In this document: piece after piece, positions 8,466-17,981 of the stretch
How the letters are laid out: every line of letters starts with the position of its first letter
Position numbering within the stretch: the first letter of the stretch is position 1
Assembly: GCA_001778495.1 (NCBI GenBank)
Contig: MFHE01000010.1
Location: 119,292 to 153,897 of the forward strand
Reading direction: 5' to 3'
Source of the DNA: Candidatus Giovannonibacteria bacterium RIFCSPHIGHO2_01_FULL_45_24
GTDB taxonomy: Bacteria; Patescibacteriota; Minisyncoccia; UBA11713; 2-01-FULL-45-33
Length of the DNA: 34,606 nt
Program-made: the position numbers and the translations under genes
Notes under the pieces: generated by a model
Database searches by the model: none
Told to the model about the DNA's origin: nothing
The model's input: only the letters and a program-made list of their open reading frames with translations

Positions 8466-10445
8466 TTATTTAACTAACTGAAAAAATTCTTTTTCGTCAA
8501 TAATTTTTACTCCGAGTTTTTTGGCTTTTTCGTATTTTGAGCCGGGATTTTCTCCAACAACGACGTAGCCAGTATTTTTGCTGACTGTTTCCGAAGGGTC
8601 GCCGCCCAAATTGCGGACTTTTGTTTTGGCTTCGTCACGGCTCATTGATTCAAGCTCGCCCGTGAAAACGAATGTTTTGCCGGCAAGCTTCCCCGGCTTT
8701 TTCCGTTTGGGATTTTCTATTTCAACATATTTTAAAAGTTTTTTTAAAAAATTTTTATTGCGGCCGTCGCGAAACCAATCGTACGTGCTCCGCGCAACGA
8801 CTTCGCCTATGTTTGGCACTTTTTGTAATTCTTCCAAATCAGCTTTTTCTAATTTATCCAAAGAACCAAAATGTTCTGCCAAATCAATCGCCGTTTCCTC
8901 GCCTACGTGCAAAATTCCCAAAGCGTATAAAAATCTGGCAAGCGGAATGCGGCGGGAATTTTTAATGGCTTCAATTATATTTTGAGCCGATTTCTCGCCA
9001 AACCTTTCCAGCGGAGCAATATCTCCCTCTTTCAGCTCAAAAATGTCCGCAGCATCTTGTATAAGGCCGTTGTCCAAAAACGCGTCCAAAATTTTCGGCC
9101 CCAGGCCGTCAATATTGAACGCTTTTCTTGAGACGAAATGATAAAGATTCTCTCTGTGCCTCGCCGGGCAACTTTTATTTACGCAGTAAGAAATCACATC
9201 GCCGTGCGCCTTTTTTACTTCATGCTTGCAAACTGGGCAATGCTTCGGCATATGAAATTCTCTCTCATGCCCGGTGCGGAGCCCTTTTAAAACTTTGCGG
9301 ACGTCCGGAATCACATCTCCGGCGCGCCCAACAATCACACTGTCTCCGATTTTAAGCCCCAATCTTTTAATTTCGTCTTCATTATGAAGCGTCGCGCGGC
9401 TTACGGTTACCCCTCCGATCTCAACCGGACGCAAAACCGCGACCGGCGTCAAGGCGCCCGTGCGCCCGACCTGCACAATAATATCCTCTACCTTTGTCGT
9501 TGCTTCCTTGGGAGAAAATTTAAAAGCGGCCGCCCCGCGCGGCGCCTTGCCCACAACTCCCAGTTTTTTATAAAGTTTATTGGAATCAACGCTGACCACA
9601 AGGCCGTCTATATTGTAAGGTAATTTATCCCGGCGCTCCGCGATGCCTTTATAATGCTTAAAAACTTCTTCCGCGCCCTCGCAACGCCTCTCTAAATCGC
9701 CGCCTGTTTTAAAACCGAGCTTGCGTAAAGTTTTATGCTCTTCGCTGTGGTTTTTAAGGCCCATGCCCAAAAGATCGTATGAAAAAAAATCCAGCCGGCG
9801 TGACGCGGTGATTTTAGGGTCTAATTGCCGCAAAGACCCGGCTGCCAAATTTCTGGGGTTCGCGTAAATCTGCCCGTCTTTCTTTTTTTGCACTTTATTT
9901 ATCGCCTCAAAATTTTTTTTGGTGATGATTGCCTCTCCGCGTACTTCTATTTTCCCTTTCTCTTCAACGTTCAAAGGCACGGATTCAATCGTCCGCACGT
10001 TTTGGGTTACATTTTCCCCAATTTCCCCGTCGCCGCGAGTCGCGGCATATTTTAAAATCCCATTTTCATAAACAACGCTCAAAGCGAGCCCGTCAAATTT
10101 CGGCTCGGCATAAAAACGAAAAGTGTCGCGCGGAGCCAATTTTTTTATTCTTGTAAGCCACTCCGAAAATTCTTCCTCCGAAAAAACGTCTTCCAGGGAC
10201 AGCATTTTGGTCTCGTGCCGGATTTTTTTAAATTCTTTTAGGGGCTTGCCCGCAACCCTTTGCGTCGGCGAATCAGGCGTCACCAAATCCGGAAATTCGT
10301 CTTCCAGCTTTTTCAACTCGTGCTTCAGCGAATCAAGCGCCTCCTCCGAAATTTCAAGCCGATTCAAAACATGATACTGATAGCGATACTTATCTATCAG
10401 CTTTTTTAACTTCTCTATTCTCTCCTTGGCTTCGGTTTGGGTCAT
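8466..10445 (-). CDS. ligA: NAD-dependent DNA ligase
   Basis: KFDGLALSVVYENGIL, VQVGRTGALTPVAVL, Cys4 zinc finger CPVCKHEV...CVNKSCPAR, C-terminal BRCT. Confidence 0.97.
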   Translation of the reverse strand: MTQTEAKERIEKLKKLIDKYRYQYHVLNRLEISEEALDSLKHELKKLEDEFPDLVTPDSPTQRVAGKPLKEFKKIRHETKMLSLEDVFSEEEFSEWLTRIKKLAPRDTFRFYAEPKFDGLALSVVYENGILKYAATRGDGEIGENVTQNVRTIESVPLNVEEKGKIEVRGEAIITKKNFEAINKVQKKKDGQIYANPRNLAAGSLRQLDPKITASRRLDFFSYDLLGMGLKNHSEEHKTLRKLGFKTGGDLERRCEGAEEVFKHYKGIAERRDKLPYNIDGLVVSVDSNKLYKKLGVVGKAPRGAAAFKFSPKEATTKVEDIIVQVGRTGALTPVAVLRPVEIGGVTVSRATLHNEDEIKRLGLKIGDSVIVGRAGDVIPDVRKVLKGLRTGHEREFHMPKHCPVCKHEVKKAHGDVISYCVNKSCPARHRENLYHFVSRKAFNIDGLGPKILDAFLDNGLIQDAADIFELKEGDIAPLERFGEKSAQNIIEAIKNSRRIPLARFLYALGILHVGEETAIDLAEHFGSLDKLEKADLEELQKVPNIGEVVARSTYDWFRDGRNKNFLKKLLKYVEIENPKRKKPGKLAGKTFVFTGELESMSRDEAKTKVRNLGGDPSETVSKNTGYVVVGENPGSKYEKAKKLGVKIIDEKEFFQLVK

Positions 10446-10488
10446 AGTTACTATGAAAAGTTTAACAAATTTAAGGAACGTTTTATGC

Positions 10489-10517
10489 TTGACAGAATTA
10501 AATCAATATGATAGCTT
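10489..10517 (+). promoter_or_regulatory. Sigma-70-like promoter for the following small gene
   Basis: TTGACA (10489-10494), 17-nt spacer, TAGCTT (10512-10517), followed by the strong RBS aggaggt at 10524. Confidence 0.5.
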
Positions 10518-10537
10518 TAAAACAGGAGGTGATTCTA

Positions 10538-10873
10538 ATGGAAAAGTTTAGAGAAAAGTTTTTTGTTGTTTCGAAAATACTTCCGGATGGCGATGAACTA
10601 CTTATAGATTTTGCAAACGGCGATCGAGTGAAGATAATGAAATCTGCTCTTCTTGTAGATCTTGCAGATAAAGATATTGAAATGGTTTATTGGGAAGAGC
10701 TCAGTTTATACCGTAATGGCACAGTGATACTTCTTCCATACAAAGATAAATATAGCAGAACAATAAATACAACGCTTTTGGCCTGCAATATTCGTTGTCT
10801 AACGGATAAAGAATTTACTGATCACGCGATGAAGTTTGGTGCCAAGTCTTTACAGGACATGCGTGACTACTAA
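10538..10873 (+). CDS. Hypothetical small protein
   Basis: ORF with strong SD (aggaggtgattctaATG); MEKFREKFFVVSKILPDGDELLIDFANGDRVKI...; promoter upstream and terminator-like hairpin downstream. Confidence 0.7.
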   Translation: MEKFREKFFVVSKILPDGDELLIDFANGDRVKIMKSALLVDLADKDIEMVYWEELSLYRNGTVILLPYKDKYSRTINTTLLACNIRCLTDKEFTDHAMKFGAKSLQDMRDY

Positions 10874-10912
10874 AAGTGGTGAGGGATAATCCCGATACCC
10901 GCTTTTTTATTT
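10871..10912 (+). terminator. Probable intrinsic terminator
   Basis: aaagtggtgagggataatcccgatacccgcttttttat: imperfect hairpin plus T-run directly after the stop codon. Confidence 0.5.
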
Positions 10913-11134
10913 GTAAATCTGCCCCACTGAATCTTTTATAAAATTCCAGAGGATGGAAAAAGGCGAAGGTTCAGCAGCGGAGACGGCTGGCTCAGAAGGG
11001 GCGATTGAAAAAGTCGTAATCCAGACACCGATGATTATCGTCATAAGCGCGATGACGACAAGCGCGGCGATTGTTCTTCGCTCCGCCTCGGACTTTTGCT
11101 GGAGCTTTTCTACGAAATCCAGCGGGTCCTTCAC
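10907..11134 (-). CDS. Small single-TM membrane protein
   Basis: Charged N-terminus then TIAALVVIALMTIIIGVWITTF; overlaps the upstream MBL gene. Confidence 0.65.
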   Translation of the reverse strand: MKDPLDFVEKLQQKSEAERRTIAALVVIALMTIIIGVWITTFSIAPSEPAVSAAEPSPFSILWNFIKDSVGQIYK

Positions 11135-11781
11135 GGCGTTTTTAAAATTACAATTTTTGACTCTTCCGCCGCCGGCAAACCGCTTTTTTTGATGGTGAAT
11201 TTTTCTTCCGGCTCGGCTTTTTCTCCCATCTCTTTCATAAAAACTTCAATGCCGTCCGGCTTCGCCTTAAGCCCCGAAATTTTGTAATGCATCGGAATTA
11301 TGACGCGCGGCTCAATTTCGTTCACAAGCTTCGCGGCCGCCTCGCCGTCAATAGTATCTCCCCCGCCAACAGGCAAAAACATAATGTCTGGCGTGCCAAG
11401 CGCCTCCTGAACTTCGCTCCGCAAAGCTTCCTCGCCGTAATCTCCCAAATGCGCCAATTTCATCCCTTCCCACTCAATTATATAAATAGTATTTTTACCT
11501 TTCTGTTTTCCATTTTTTGAATCGTGGAACGATTCTATTCCGCGGACAACGATACCTTTAAATTCGTACTCGCCCGGCCCAGTGATTTTAAAAATGTCGG
11601 CACCTTTAGCTGTCAACGTGTCAACGTTGTTGTGATTATCATGACCGTGCGAAATCAAAACGACGTCCGCGCCGAACCTCGGCGGCGTAAGCCCCGACTC
11701 TTTTGAAAACGGGTCAACGGCAAGCACCGTATCCCCGCTTTGAATTTTAAAACACGAAAGTCCGTAATAAGTGATAACCAT
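11131..11781 (-). CDS. MBL-fold metal-dependent hydrolase (UPF0173-like)
   Basis: MVITYYGLSCFKIQSGDTVLAVDPF...VLISHGHDNHN...LAHLGDYG...PVGGGDTIDGEAAAKLVNEIEPRVIIPMHYK. Confidence 0.88.
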   Translation of the reverse strand: MVITYYGLSCFKIQSGDTVLAVDPFSKESGLTPPRFGADVVLISHGHDNHNNVDTLTAKGADIFKITGPGEYEFKGIVVRGIESFHDSKNGKQKGKNTIYIIEWEGMKLAHLGDYGEEALRSEVQEALGTPDIMFLPVGGGDTIDGEAAAKLVNEIEPRVIIPMHYKISGLKAKPDGIEVFMKEMGEKAEPEEKFTIKKSGLPAAEESKIVILKTP

Positions 11782-11789
11782 AATTAGAT

Positions 11790-12764
11790 TTAAACTCTAT
11801 TTAAGCTCTTTAATAATTTTTTAAACCCGGCCGTATTAACAAAATAATTTTGTTTGTTACGTTTTAGTTTTTGTTTTATATTATTGAGTTGATTTAATAT
11901 TTTACCTTTATTTAAGTATTTTGTATTTGTGAAAAGATTAAAATAAATTCCGTCTAAAAATGAAATATAATGAATTTTATTATTACTCTCGCTAAAACTG
12001 ACGAATGAAATTACCTCATTGACTTGTTTATCTTGGCCACCACCACCCTCTTTCATGTGTTTATGCTCAACAATAAAAATACCATCTTTATATCTGATTA
12101 AAAAGTCTGGTATCTTTTGTTCTCTCTTTTTGCTCCAAGAAAAATTTATTTTGTAATAGTTAAGTAATTTTTTAAAAAGCTTTTTTCCTTTTTTATCCGC
12201 TTCAATATATTTTTTATCCCCTTTATTAAAATCTGCTATTGTTTCAACATTCGCCTTTTTAAAACCAGTAATATCTAAAATTTTAGATACTTTATATGTT
12301 CCGAGATTGCCACTCTCTTTATGTGCCTTAGCGTCTTTGCCCACTTGCAATGTGGTTGGGGTATACCCATAGGTTGAATATAGATTATGTCGCAGGTTTA
12401 TATATTTTTCAACGATATTTTTTATAATTTTAATTTGTTCTGTGCCATTCAAGTTTTTGAAAAGGCTGTAAGAAATATCCACAACTGGCCAGAAAGAGAC
12501 GAATTCAGAATAATTAATGTTTTTATTTTTAACAATTTCAAGTATTTTTTCTATTGCCTTTCTTGCCGTTAATTGATTTTTGTTTTTCTTAGCGAAATTA
12601 TACGCAGAAATACTCTCAAGTAAATCAAAATTTTTCCGCATCAAATCTGTTGGGTTCTTTGGGTCTTTAGAAATAATCAAATTTCCGTTTTTTAAATAAA
12701 ATTCATCAATAATCGGTTCTGGATTATTGAGCGAAAATTTAAAAAGTTTTATATTATTTATCAT
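11790..12764 (-). CDS. Probable type II restriction endonuclease (PD-(D/E)XK)
   Basis: KIPDFLIRYKDGIFIVEHKHMKEGGGGQDKQVNEVISFV (PD...ExK); directly downstream of the MTase gene; markedly AT-rich. Confidence 0.72.
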   Translation of the reverse strand: MINNIKLFKFSLNNPEPIIDEFYLKNGNLIISKDPKNPTDLMRKNFDLLESISAYNFAKKNKNQLTARKAIEKILEIVKNKNINYSEFVSFWPVVDISYSLFKNLNGTEQIKIIKNIVEKYINLRHNLYSTYGYTPTTLQVGKDAKAHKESGNLGTYKVSKILDITGFKKANVETIADFNKGDKKYIEADKKGKKLFKKLLNYYKINFSWSKKREQKIPDFLIRYKDGIFIVEHKHMKEGGGGQDKQVNEVISFVSFSESNNKIHYISFLDGIYFNLFTNTKYLNKGKILNQLNNIKQKLKRNKQNYFVNTAGFKKLLKSLNRV

Positions 12765-12780
12765 TTTTATATTTTCTAAA

Positions 12781-13803
12781 CTAAAACAGTTTTAATTTTG
12801 CATCTGGGTTAACAAATTCGTAAGCGTCTTCTAAAATAGCTCTGGCTGTTAAATAATCAAGTCTTCTTCTTCTTTCTCCATTTTTTTTATTTCCCTTGAA
12901 TGGTGACAAAAGAACATCGTGTGTTTTTTTTCTAAAATTAACAAGTGAATCGTTGCTATATTCTATCATTTTATCAATAGCATCATTTTTAGCTTCTAAT
13001 TCAATGACAGTTATAAGTCTAGAACTATGCTTAATATCAGACAGGTCGTAATCAATTTCTTCCGGTTTCATAAAGGATATTGGTTTTTGTGGATTGGTAG
13101 TATCAACGGCTCTCAGCGCAATTTGTCCTTTTGGTGAATTGAATTTCATATAAATATTTTTATGTGGTATTTTTCTCATTTTTTCAAAATAACTCAAATT
13201 GCCAAGTAACTTGTCATTTTTATAAACTTTAATTTTATCATTGAGCTTGTTTTTATTATCAAAACATATTACGCATACTGGATTTTCGGTGTCATTGAAT
13301 AATTGATTTTCAATTATCGTGACACTAATTAATCTGTTTTTTGGAAATCCCGAATTAATAAATGTTTCGGGGATAATCATCACGCCAAAATCATTTGATA
13401 GGCATTTCTCTACAGCTAACTGGTAAAGATCGTCGTATTTGCAAATATCAAAATACTTTTTGACGCTATCATAAATACCTTTTCTTTTCGCGCTATAATT
13501 TGTTAAATACGGCGGATTGGTGATTAAAACTGAATTTTTGACTTTTGGGATATTTAATAAACTATCGTTTATTTTCCAATTCAATGACCTATCAATGTCC
13601 AAACCAGTCATTTTTTTAAACCCGATTTGTTTTGCCAAATTGAGAAGATCGCCATCGCCAGCGAACGGGTCAAATGCTATATTTGCTTTTGTAGATTTAA
13701 TAAATTCAAGAATGTGTTTTTTAAGCCAAAAAGGATTTTTTGTGAAAAACTGACCCAAAGTGCGTTTTTTAAGCGCCAAATTCATATACATATATTTTAT
13801 CAA
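12781..13803 (-). CDS. Type II N6-adenine DNA methyltransferase
   Basis: GQFFTKNPFWLKKHILEF, FDPFAGDGDLL and catalytic NPPY (VLITNPPYLTNYSAK). Confidence 0.88.
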   Translation of the reverse strand: MIKYMYMNLALKKRTLGQFFTKNPFWLKKHILEFIKSTKANIAFDPFAGDGDLLNLAKQIGFKKMTGLDIDRSLNWKINDSLLNIPKVKNSVLITNPPYLTNYSAKRKGIYDSVKKYFDICKYDDLYQLAVEKCLSNDFGVMIIPETFINSGFPKNRLISVTIIENQLFNDTENPVCVICFDNKNKLNDKIKVYKNDKLLGNLSYFEKMRKIPHKNIYMKFNSPKGQIALRAVDTTNPQKPISFMKPEEIDYDLSDIKHSSRLITVIELEAKNDAIDKMIEYSNDSLVNFRKKTHDVLLSPFKGNKKNGERRRRLDYLTARAILEDAYEFVNPDAKLKLF

Positions 13804-13838
13804 TTAAATCCCAATTTGATAAGGTTTAATGCGGCAGT

Positions 13839-15011
13839 GTGGACAAATCTTTTTTTATAACTATAATCCAATCAATGGCGTTGGTTATGGAAAAGGAGGC
13901 CAAAATAGACAACGGGATAATGGAGGGCTTGCTTCAGGCGAAGCCCAAGGTTTTTCTTAAAGTCGGCGACCTCGTCGACGGGCTTTTTCTGTTTAAAGAA
14001 GGCGCCAAAGCATATTTGGATTTAAATCAGTACGGCACGGGAATAATTTACGGCAAGGAATATCAAAACGCGCGGGAGCTCATTAAAAATTTAAAAACGG
14101 GAGATAAGGTCGCGGCCAAAGTGGTTGAGTTGGAAAATGAAGACGGCCTAATTGAGCTTTCTTTAAAGGAAGCCGGGTCGGAAATTGTCTGGAGAGAAAT
14201 CAACGATGCGAAAGAGTCGCAAGAAACTTTGAGCATCAAAACGCTGGAAGCCAACAAAGGCGGGCTGGTGCTGGAGTGGAAAGGAATCAAGGGTTTCTTG
14301 CCCGCCTCGCAGCTTAAGGCCTCGCACTACCCCAGAGTAGAGGGCGGGGAAAAAGAAAAGATTTTTGAGGAACTCAAAAAACTGGTCGGCGAAACCATAG
14401 CCGTCACGGTTTTGGATTTTGAACAGAAAGAAAACAAACTCATTTTTTCAGAAAAAGGCACGGAATCGGAAATCCTCAAAAAAATGGTTGAGAAATACAA
14501 AGTCGGCGATGAAATAGAAGGCGAAATCACCGGCGTGGTTGATTTCGGCATATTTATAAAAATTGAAGAGGGCTTAGAGGGACTCGCGCACATATCGGAG
14601 CTGGACTGGGCACTGGTTGAAGACCCCAACGCGCTCTTTAAAGTCGGTGAAAAAACAAAAGCCAAGATTATTTCCGTAGACGGAGACAAGGTTTCGCTTT
14701 CAGTAAAAGCGCTGAAACCCGACCCCTGGGAAACGCACAAGGAAAAATACAAAAAAGGCGACATCACCTCCGGAAAAGTGCTTCGTTTAAACAAATTCGG
14801 GGCATTGGTTATGCTTGAGACCGGAATTTACGGGCTCGCGCACATATCGGAATTCGGAACGGAGAAAAAAATGCGCGAGATGGTCTCCCCCGGCGAAACT
14901 TACGTTTTTCAAATCGTAAATTACAAGCCGGAAGACAAAAAACTCTCGCTCTCGTTCTTGGGCAAAAACGGCGAGCTGGCAACAGCGAAGACAGAGGGGA
15001 AAAAAGAATAA
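13839..15011 (+). CDS. S1-domain RNA-binding protein (ribosomal protein S1-like); likely start at an internal Met
   Basis: Repeated S1 motifs: GDEIEGEITGVVDFGIFIKIEEGLEGLAHISEL and GDITSGKVLRLNKFGALVMLETGIYGLAHISEF. Confidence 0.9.
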   Translation: MDKSFFITIIQSMALVMEKEAKIDNGIMEGLLQAKPKVFLKVGDLVDGLFLFKEGAKAYLDLNQYGTGIIYGKEYQNARELIKNLKTGDKVAAKVVELENEDGLIELSLKEAGSEIVWREINDAKESQETLSIKTLEANKGGLVLEWKGIKGFLPASQLKASHYPRVEGGEKEKIFEELKKLVGETIAVTVLDFEQKENKLIFSEKGTESEILKKMVEKYKVGDEIEGEITGVVDFGIFIKIEEGLEGLAHISELDWALVEDPNALFKVGEKTKAKIISVDGDKVSLSVKALKPDPWETHKEKYKKGDITSGKVLRLNKFGALVMLETGIYGLAHISEFGTEKKMREMVSPGETYVFQIVNYKPEDKKLSLSFLGKNGELATAKTEGKKE

Positions 15012-15013
15012 AA

Positions 15014-15045
15014 AAGGCCCCGGTCTATAAAAGACCAGGGTTTTG
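15014..15045. terminator. Intrinsic terminator between convergent genes
   Basis: aaaaaggcCCcGGTCTataaaAGACCaGGGtttt: hairpin with flanking A and T runs. Confidence 0.8.
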
Positions 15046-15879
15046 CTGCGCGCTTTGGCGCATATTGGGACAATTTAGCCGGAGAATTTCATCGTGCAGA
15101 AGCCCATTGGAAAAAATCAAACTGGAGCAATTTTCCAACGACCATGGCCTGCCGTAGAAATCTGTGACTTTGCCGCCGGCCTCTTCGGTAAATAGTATGC
15201 CGGGCAGATTGTCCCATGGCCCGTTGCTAAAAGACACAACAGCATCCACTGGCACATAAGCATAGACTCCGGAAACCAAGCAGGTGAATGATACGGCCAT
15301 AGACCAACCGTTTCGGTTACGCACGGAACTTCTCAATCTTTCAGCGAACGGGAAGGTTGGCAGTTTTTTGCTTTCGCCTTCCAAACACACGTTAGCCCTT
15401 CCAAAATCGCGACTGCTGGAAACACGCAACGGCTTGAGACCAATCGGCGTTTTCTGAAAAGCGCCTCTCCCATGAATAGCAAAAAAGAAACCGTCCCCGA
15501 AAACCTGCTCTCTAATCGGGAGATAAATCCACGACAGATAAATTTCACCCATTTCAACCAAGGCGCCCATTGTGCCAAAGTTGAAAGAAAGCATCCCTGT
15601 GTTATCTGTGCCGTCCCACGGGTCAATGATCCAAAAGTTGCTGGTTGGCGGCCACGCGCATTTTATCTCCTCGCTCACGATTTTGCAGTCAACGAGCGAC
15701 GGTAAAAAGTCGCAAAGCGCCGTCTGGAAAAGCAAATCCAACTCCCCGACGAACCCCCCTTGTTCTTTTTCCCGCATCTCCTGACTGCACAGCAAACGAA
15801 GAGTCGCTTGCTGCTGACTTCTTAGAAGTTCGGATATTTTTTGCACCATCTCCACCGCGCTTATCTCATATACAGACAC
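15025..15879 (-). CDS. Inositol monophosphatase-family protein
   Basis: FWIIDPWDGTDN and WDNLPGILFTEEAGGKVTDFYGRPW motifs. Confidence 0.82.
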   Translation of the reverse strand: MSVYEISAVEMVQKISELLRSQQQATLRLLCSQEMREKEQGGFVGELDLLFQTALCDFLPSLVDCKIVSEEIKCAWPPTSNFWIIDPWDGTDNTGMLSFNFGTMGALVEMGEIYLSWIYLPIREQVFGDGFFFAIHGRGAFQKTPIGLKPLRVSSSRDFGRANVCLEGESKKLPTFPFAERLRSSVRNRNGWSMAVSFTCLVSGVYAYVPVDAVVSFSNGPWDNLPGILFTEEAGGKVTDFYGRPWSLENCSSLIFSNGLLHDEILRLNCPNMRQSAQQNPGLL

Positions 15880-15936
15880 TTTATTCCCCTTTCCCCTGAA
15901 AAATTTTTTGTCAAAACCTCAATTATGCTAGCAAAT

Positions 15937-17952
15937 TTAGCTATTTTTGTCAAATATTTTTGCTTCCGCAACCGCTTCTTCCAGAAGTTCAAAGTAAAGG
16001 TTCAAGCCGATGCGGTAGGCGACGCCCGACTGCGCTTTGCCCAAAATATTCCCGGCGCCGCGGATTTCCAAATCCCTCCTTGCAAGTTCCAGCCCCGCGC
16101 CCAGCCATGAATATCTCTCCAGCGCCTCCAATCTCTCCGCCGCGCGCTCCTTTAATTTTTGCGCCGGATACAAAAAATACGCGAATGCTTCTTTTTCTCC
16201 GCGGCCTATGCGGCCGCGGAGCTGATGCGCCTGCGAAAGCCCGAGTTTTGTGGCATCCTCAACAATCAATGTATTTACGTTGGAAATATCCAGCCCGTTT
16301 TCAATAATTGTCGTTGAAACCAGAATGTCTATCTTTCCGGCGCGGAAGTCGCGCATGGTTTTTACAATCGCGCGCTCGTCCATTCTGCCGTGCAAAATCC
16401 CGATTCTGGCGCGCGTTTTCAAATTTTTAATCTCCTCCAAAAGCCGGGGGATTTTGTGGATACGATTTGCCAGAAAATAAATCTGTCCGCCGCGCGCGAG
16501 CTCAAAATCAACGGCTTCTTTCATTGTTTTCTTGTTTTTCGGCAAAACGTAAGTTTTTATCTCTGTCCGCCCTTCCGGCGGCGTTTCAATTGATGAAATC
16601 CGCTTAAGGCCGGAGAGCGCAATATGCAAAGTTCTCGGGATAGGCGTCGCGGACAAAGTAAGAATATCTGGAGTGACTATATTTTTCCCGCCAGAGGTGG
16701 GTCCGCCTATGGCGGAAAACTTTTCTTTCTGGGCTACGCCGAATTTTTGCTCCTCGTCAATTACCAAAAGCCCCAGATTTTTCCAGCCCGAGGCCGACAA
16801 AATTTTATGAGTCCCGATTACAATATCTATTCTGCCTGATTCAAGTTTTGTTAAAATTTCCTTAATTTTCGCCGGGCTTTCCAGCCTGGTAAGCCGCGCG
16901 GTTTCAACCCCGTATTTTTCCATGCGTTTTTTAAAAACCTCCGAATGCTGGTCAGCTAAAATAGTGGTCGGCGCCATAATCGCGGCCTGCCGGCCATTCA
17001 AAACCGCGCGGAAAGCCGCCACGAGCGCGATTTCCGTTTTCCCAAAACCAACGTCGCCAGTCAGCACTCTGTCCATCGGCTCCTGGCGCGACATATCTGA
17101 AAAAATTTCTTCCAGCGCGCTTTTTTGGCCAGTAGTGTATTCATATGGAAAATCCGCGATGAGCTCCTCCTCCAATTCTCCGTGCTCCAAATAGGGCGCG
17201 CGGTAGGCGGTTTTTCTCTCCGCGAGGGTTTTTAAAAGTTCTTTGGCGTAAGCGACAATATCTTCTTTGGCCTTCTTTTTTGTAATTTGCCACATCGGCG
17301 TGCCAAGCCGGTGAATCTCCGGCTTTTTAAAGCCGAGATACGGCTGGATTCTTTTGACTTCTTTTTTTGGCACAAAAAGCAAGTCAGGTGAATTCGGCCG
17401 GTCATGCGGCGGGGCATATTCAATAACAAAATCGTCATTTTTTTCGCCCCTAAAAATCCCGATTCCATGGTCAATATGGACAATATAGTCGCCGGGACTC
17501 ATAACTCCCCTAGCCCCTCTTACCTTAAGAGTGGAACTTCTTTTTTGCTTCCCCCTTAATGTAAGTGGGATTGAGGGGGTTATATCCAAAATAACATTCC
17601 CCTCAAACTCAATCGCGAAAACTTTGTCCGAATTTATCGGAAAAACGCGCACGACTCCTCCACGCCGGGAAAATTCACCGCGGTTTTCGGCCTCCCAAAC
17701 CTTGACGTACCACAGCTCCGCAATTTTTCTTAAAAACTCCGAGAGCTTAATTCGCTCCCCGACCTCAAAAACCAAAGTGTTTCTTGCCCAAAACGCGCTT
17801 TCACGGCGATTTTTCTCAATCTCTTCAAAATTTTCCGAAAACCAACCCGCCCCCTTTTCCAAAAAGAACGGGGTGACAGCAGCTATTAAAATTTTATTTA
17901 AACTTTTCTTCAGTTTCTGAATCCTATCAAAAATTTGATAAAAAATCAACAA
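15937..17952 (-). CDS. mfd: Compact transcription-repair coupling factor (Mfd-like)
   Basis: RID-like GDYIVHIDHGIGIF, helicase motifs GDVGFGKTEIALVAAF, DEEQKFGV, LSATPIPRTL, QLRGRIGRG. No UvrB-like N-terminus and no C-terminal TRCF domain. Confidence 0.9.
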   Translation of the reverse strand: MLIFYQIFDRIQKLKKSLNKILIAAVTPFFLEKGAGWFSENFEEIEKNRRESAFWARNTLVFEVGERIKLSEFLRKIAELWYVKVWEAENRGEFSRRGGVVRVFPINSDKVFAIEFEGNVILDITPSIPLTLRGKQKRSSTLKVRGARGVMSPGDYIVHIDHGIGIFRGEKNDDFVIEYAPPHDRPNSPDLLFVPKKEVKRIQPYLGFKKPEIHRLGTPMWQITKKKAKEDIVAYAKELLKTLAERKTAYRAPYLEHGELEEELIADFPYEYTTGQKSALEEIFSDMSRQEPMDRVLTGDVGFGKTEIALVAAFRAVLNGRQAAIMAPTTILADQHSEVFKKRMEKYGVETARLTRLESPAKIKEILTKLESGRIDIVIGTHKILSASGWKNLGLLVIDEEQKFGVAQKEKFSAIGGPTSGGKNIVTPDILTLSATPIPRTLHIALSGLKRISSIETPPEGRTEIKTYVLPKNKKTMKEAVDFELARGGQIYFLANRIHKIPRLLEEIKNLKTRARIGILHGRMDERAIVKTMRDFRAGKIDILVSTTIIENGLDISNVNTLIVEDATKLGLSQAHQLRGRIGRGEKEAFAYFLYPAQKLKERAAERLEALERYSWLGAGLELARRDLEIRGAGNILGKAQSGVAYRIGLNLYFELLEEAVAEAKIFDKNS
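16681..16719 (-). repeat. Double-hairpin palindromic element, in frame within mfd (FSAIGGPTSGGKN)
   Basis: Minus: TTTTCCGCCATAGGCGGACCCACCTCTGGCGGGAAAAAT; 33/39 identical to 20207-20245 in hisS. Confidence 0.85.
17501..17583 (-). repeat. 83-bp imperfect palindrome, in frame within mfd
   Basis: ataactcccctagcccctcttaccttaagagtggaa...ttcccccttaatgtaagtgggattgagggggttat; ~35-nt arms, loop about 12 nt; encodes ITPSIPLTLRGKQKRSSTLKVRGARGVMS. Confidence 0.8.
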
Positions 17953-17981
17953 TAAACAATAGAAAGAATGAAGGGCAATGT

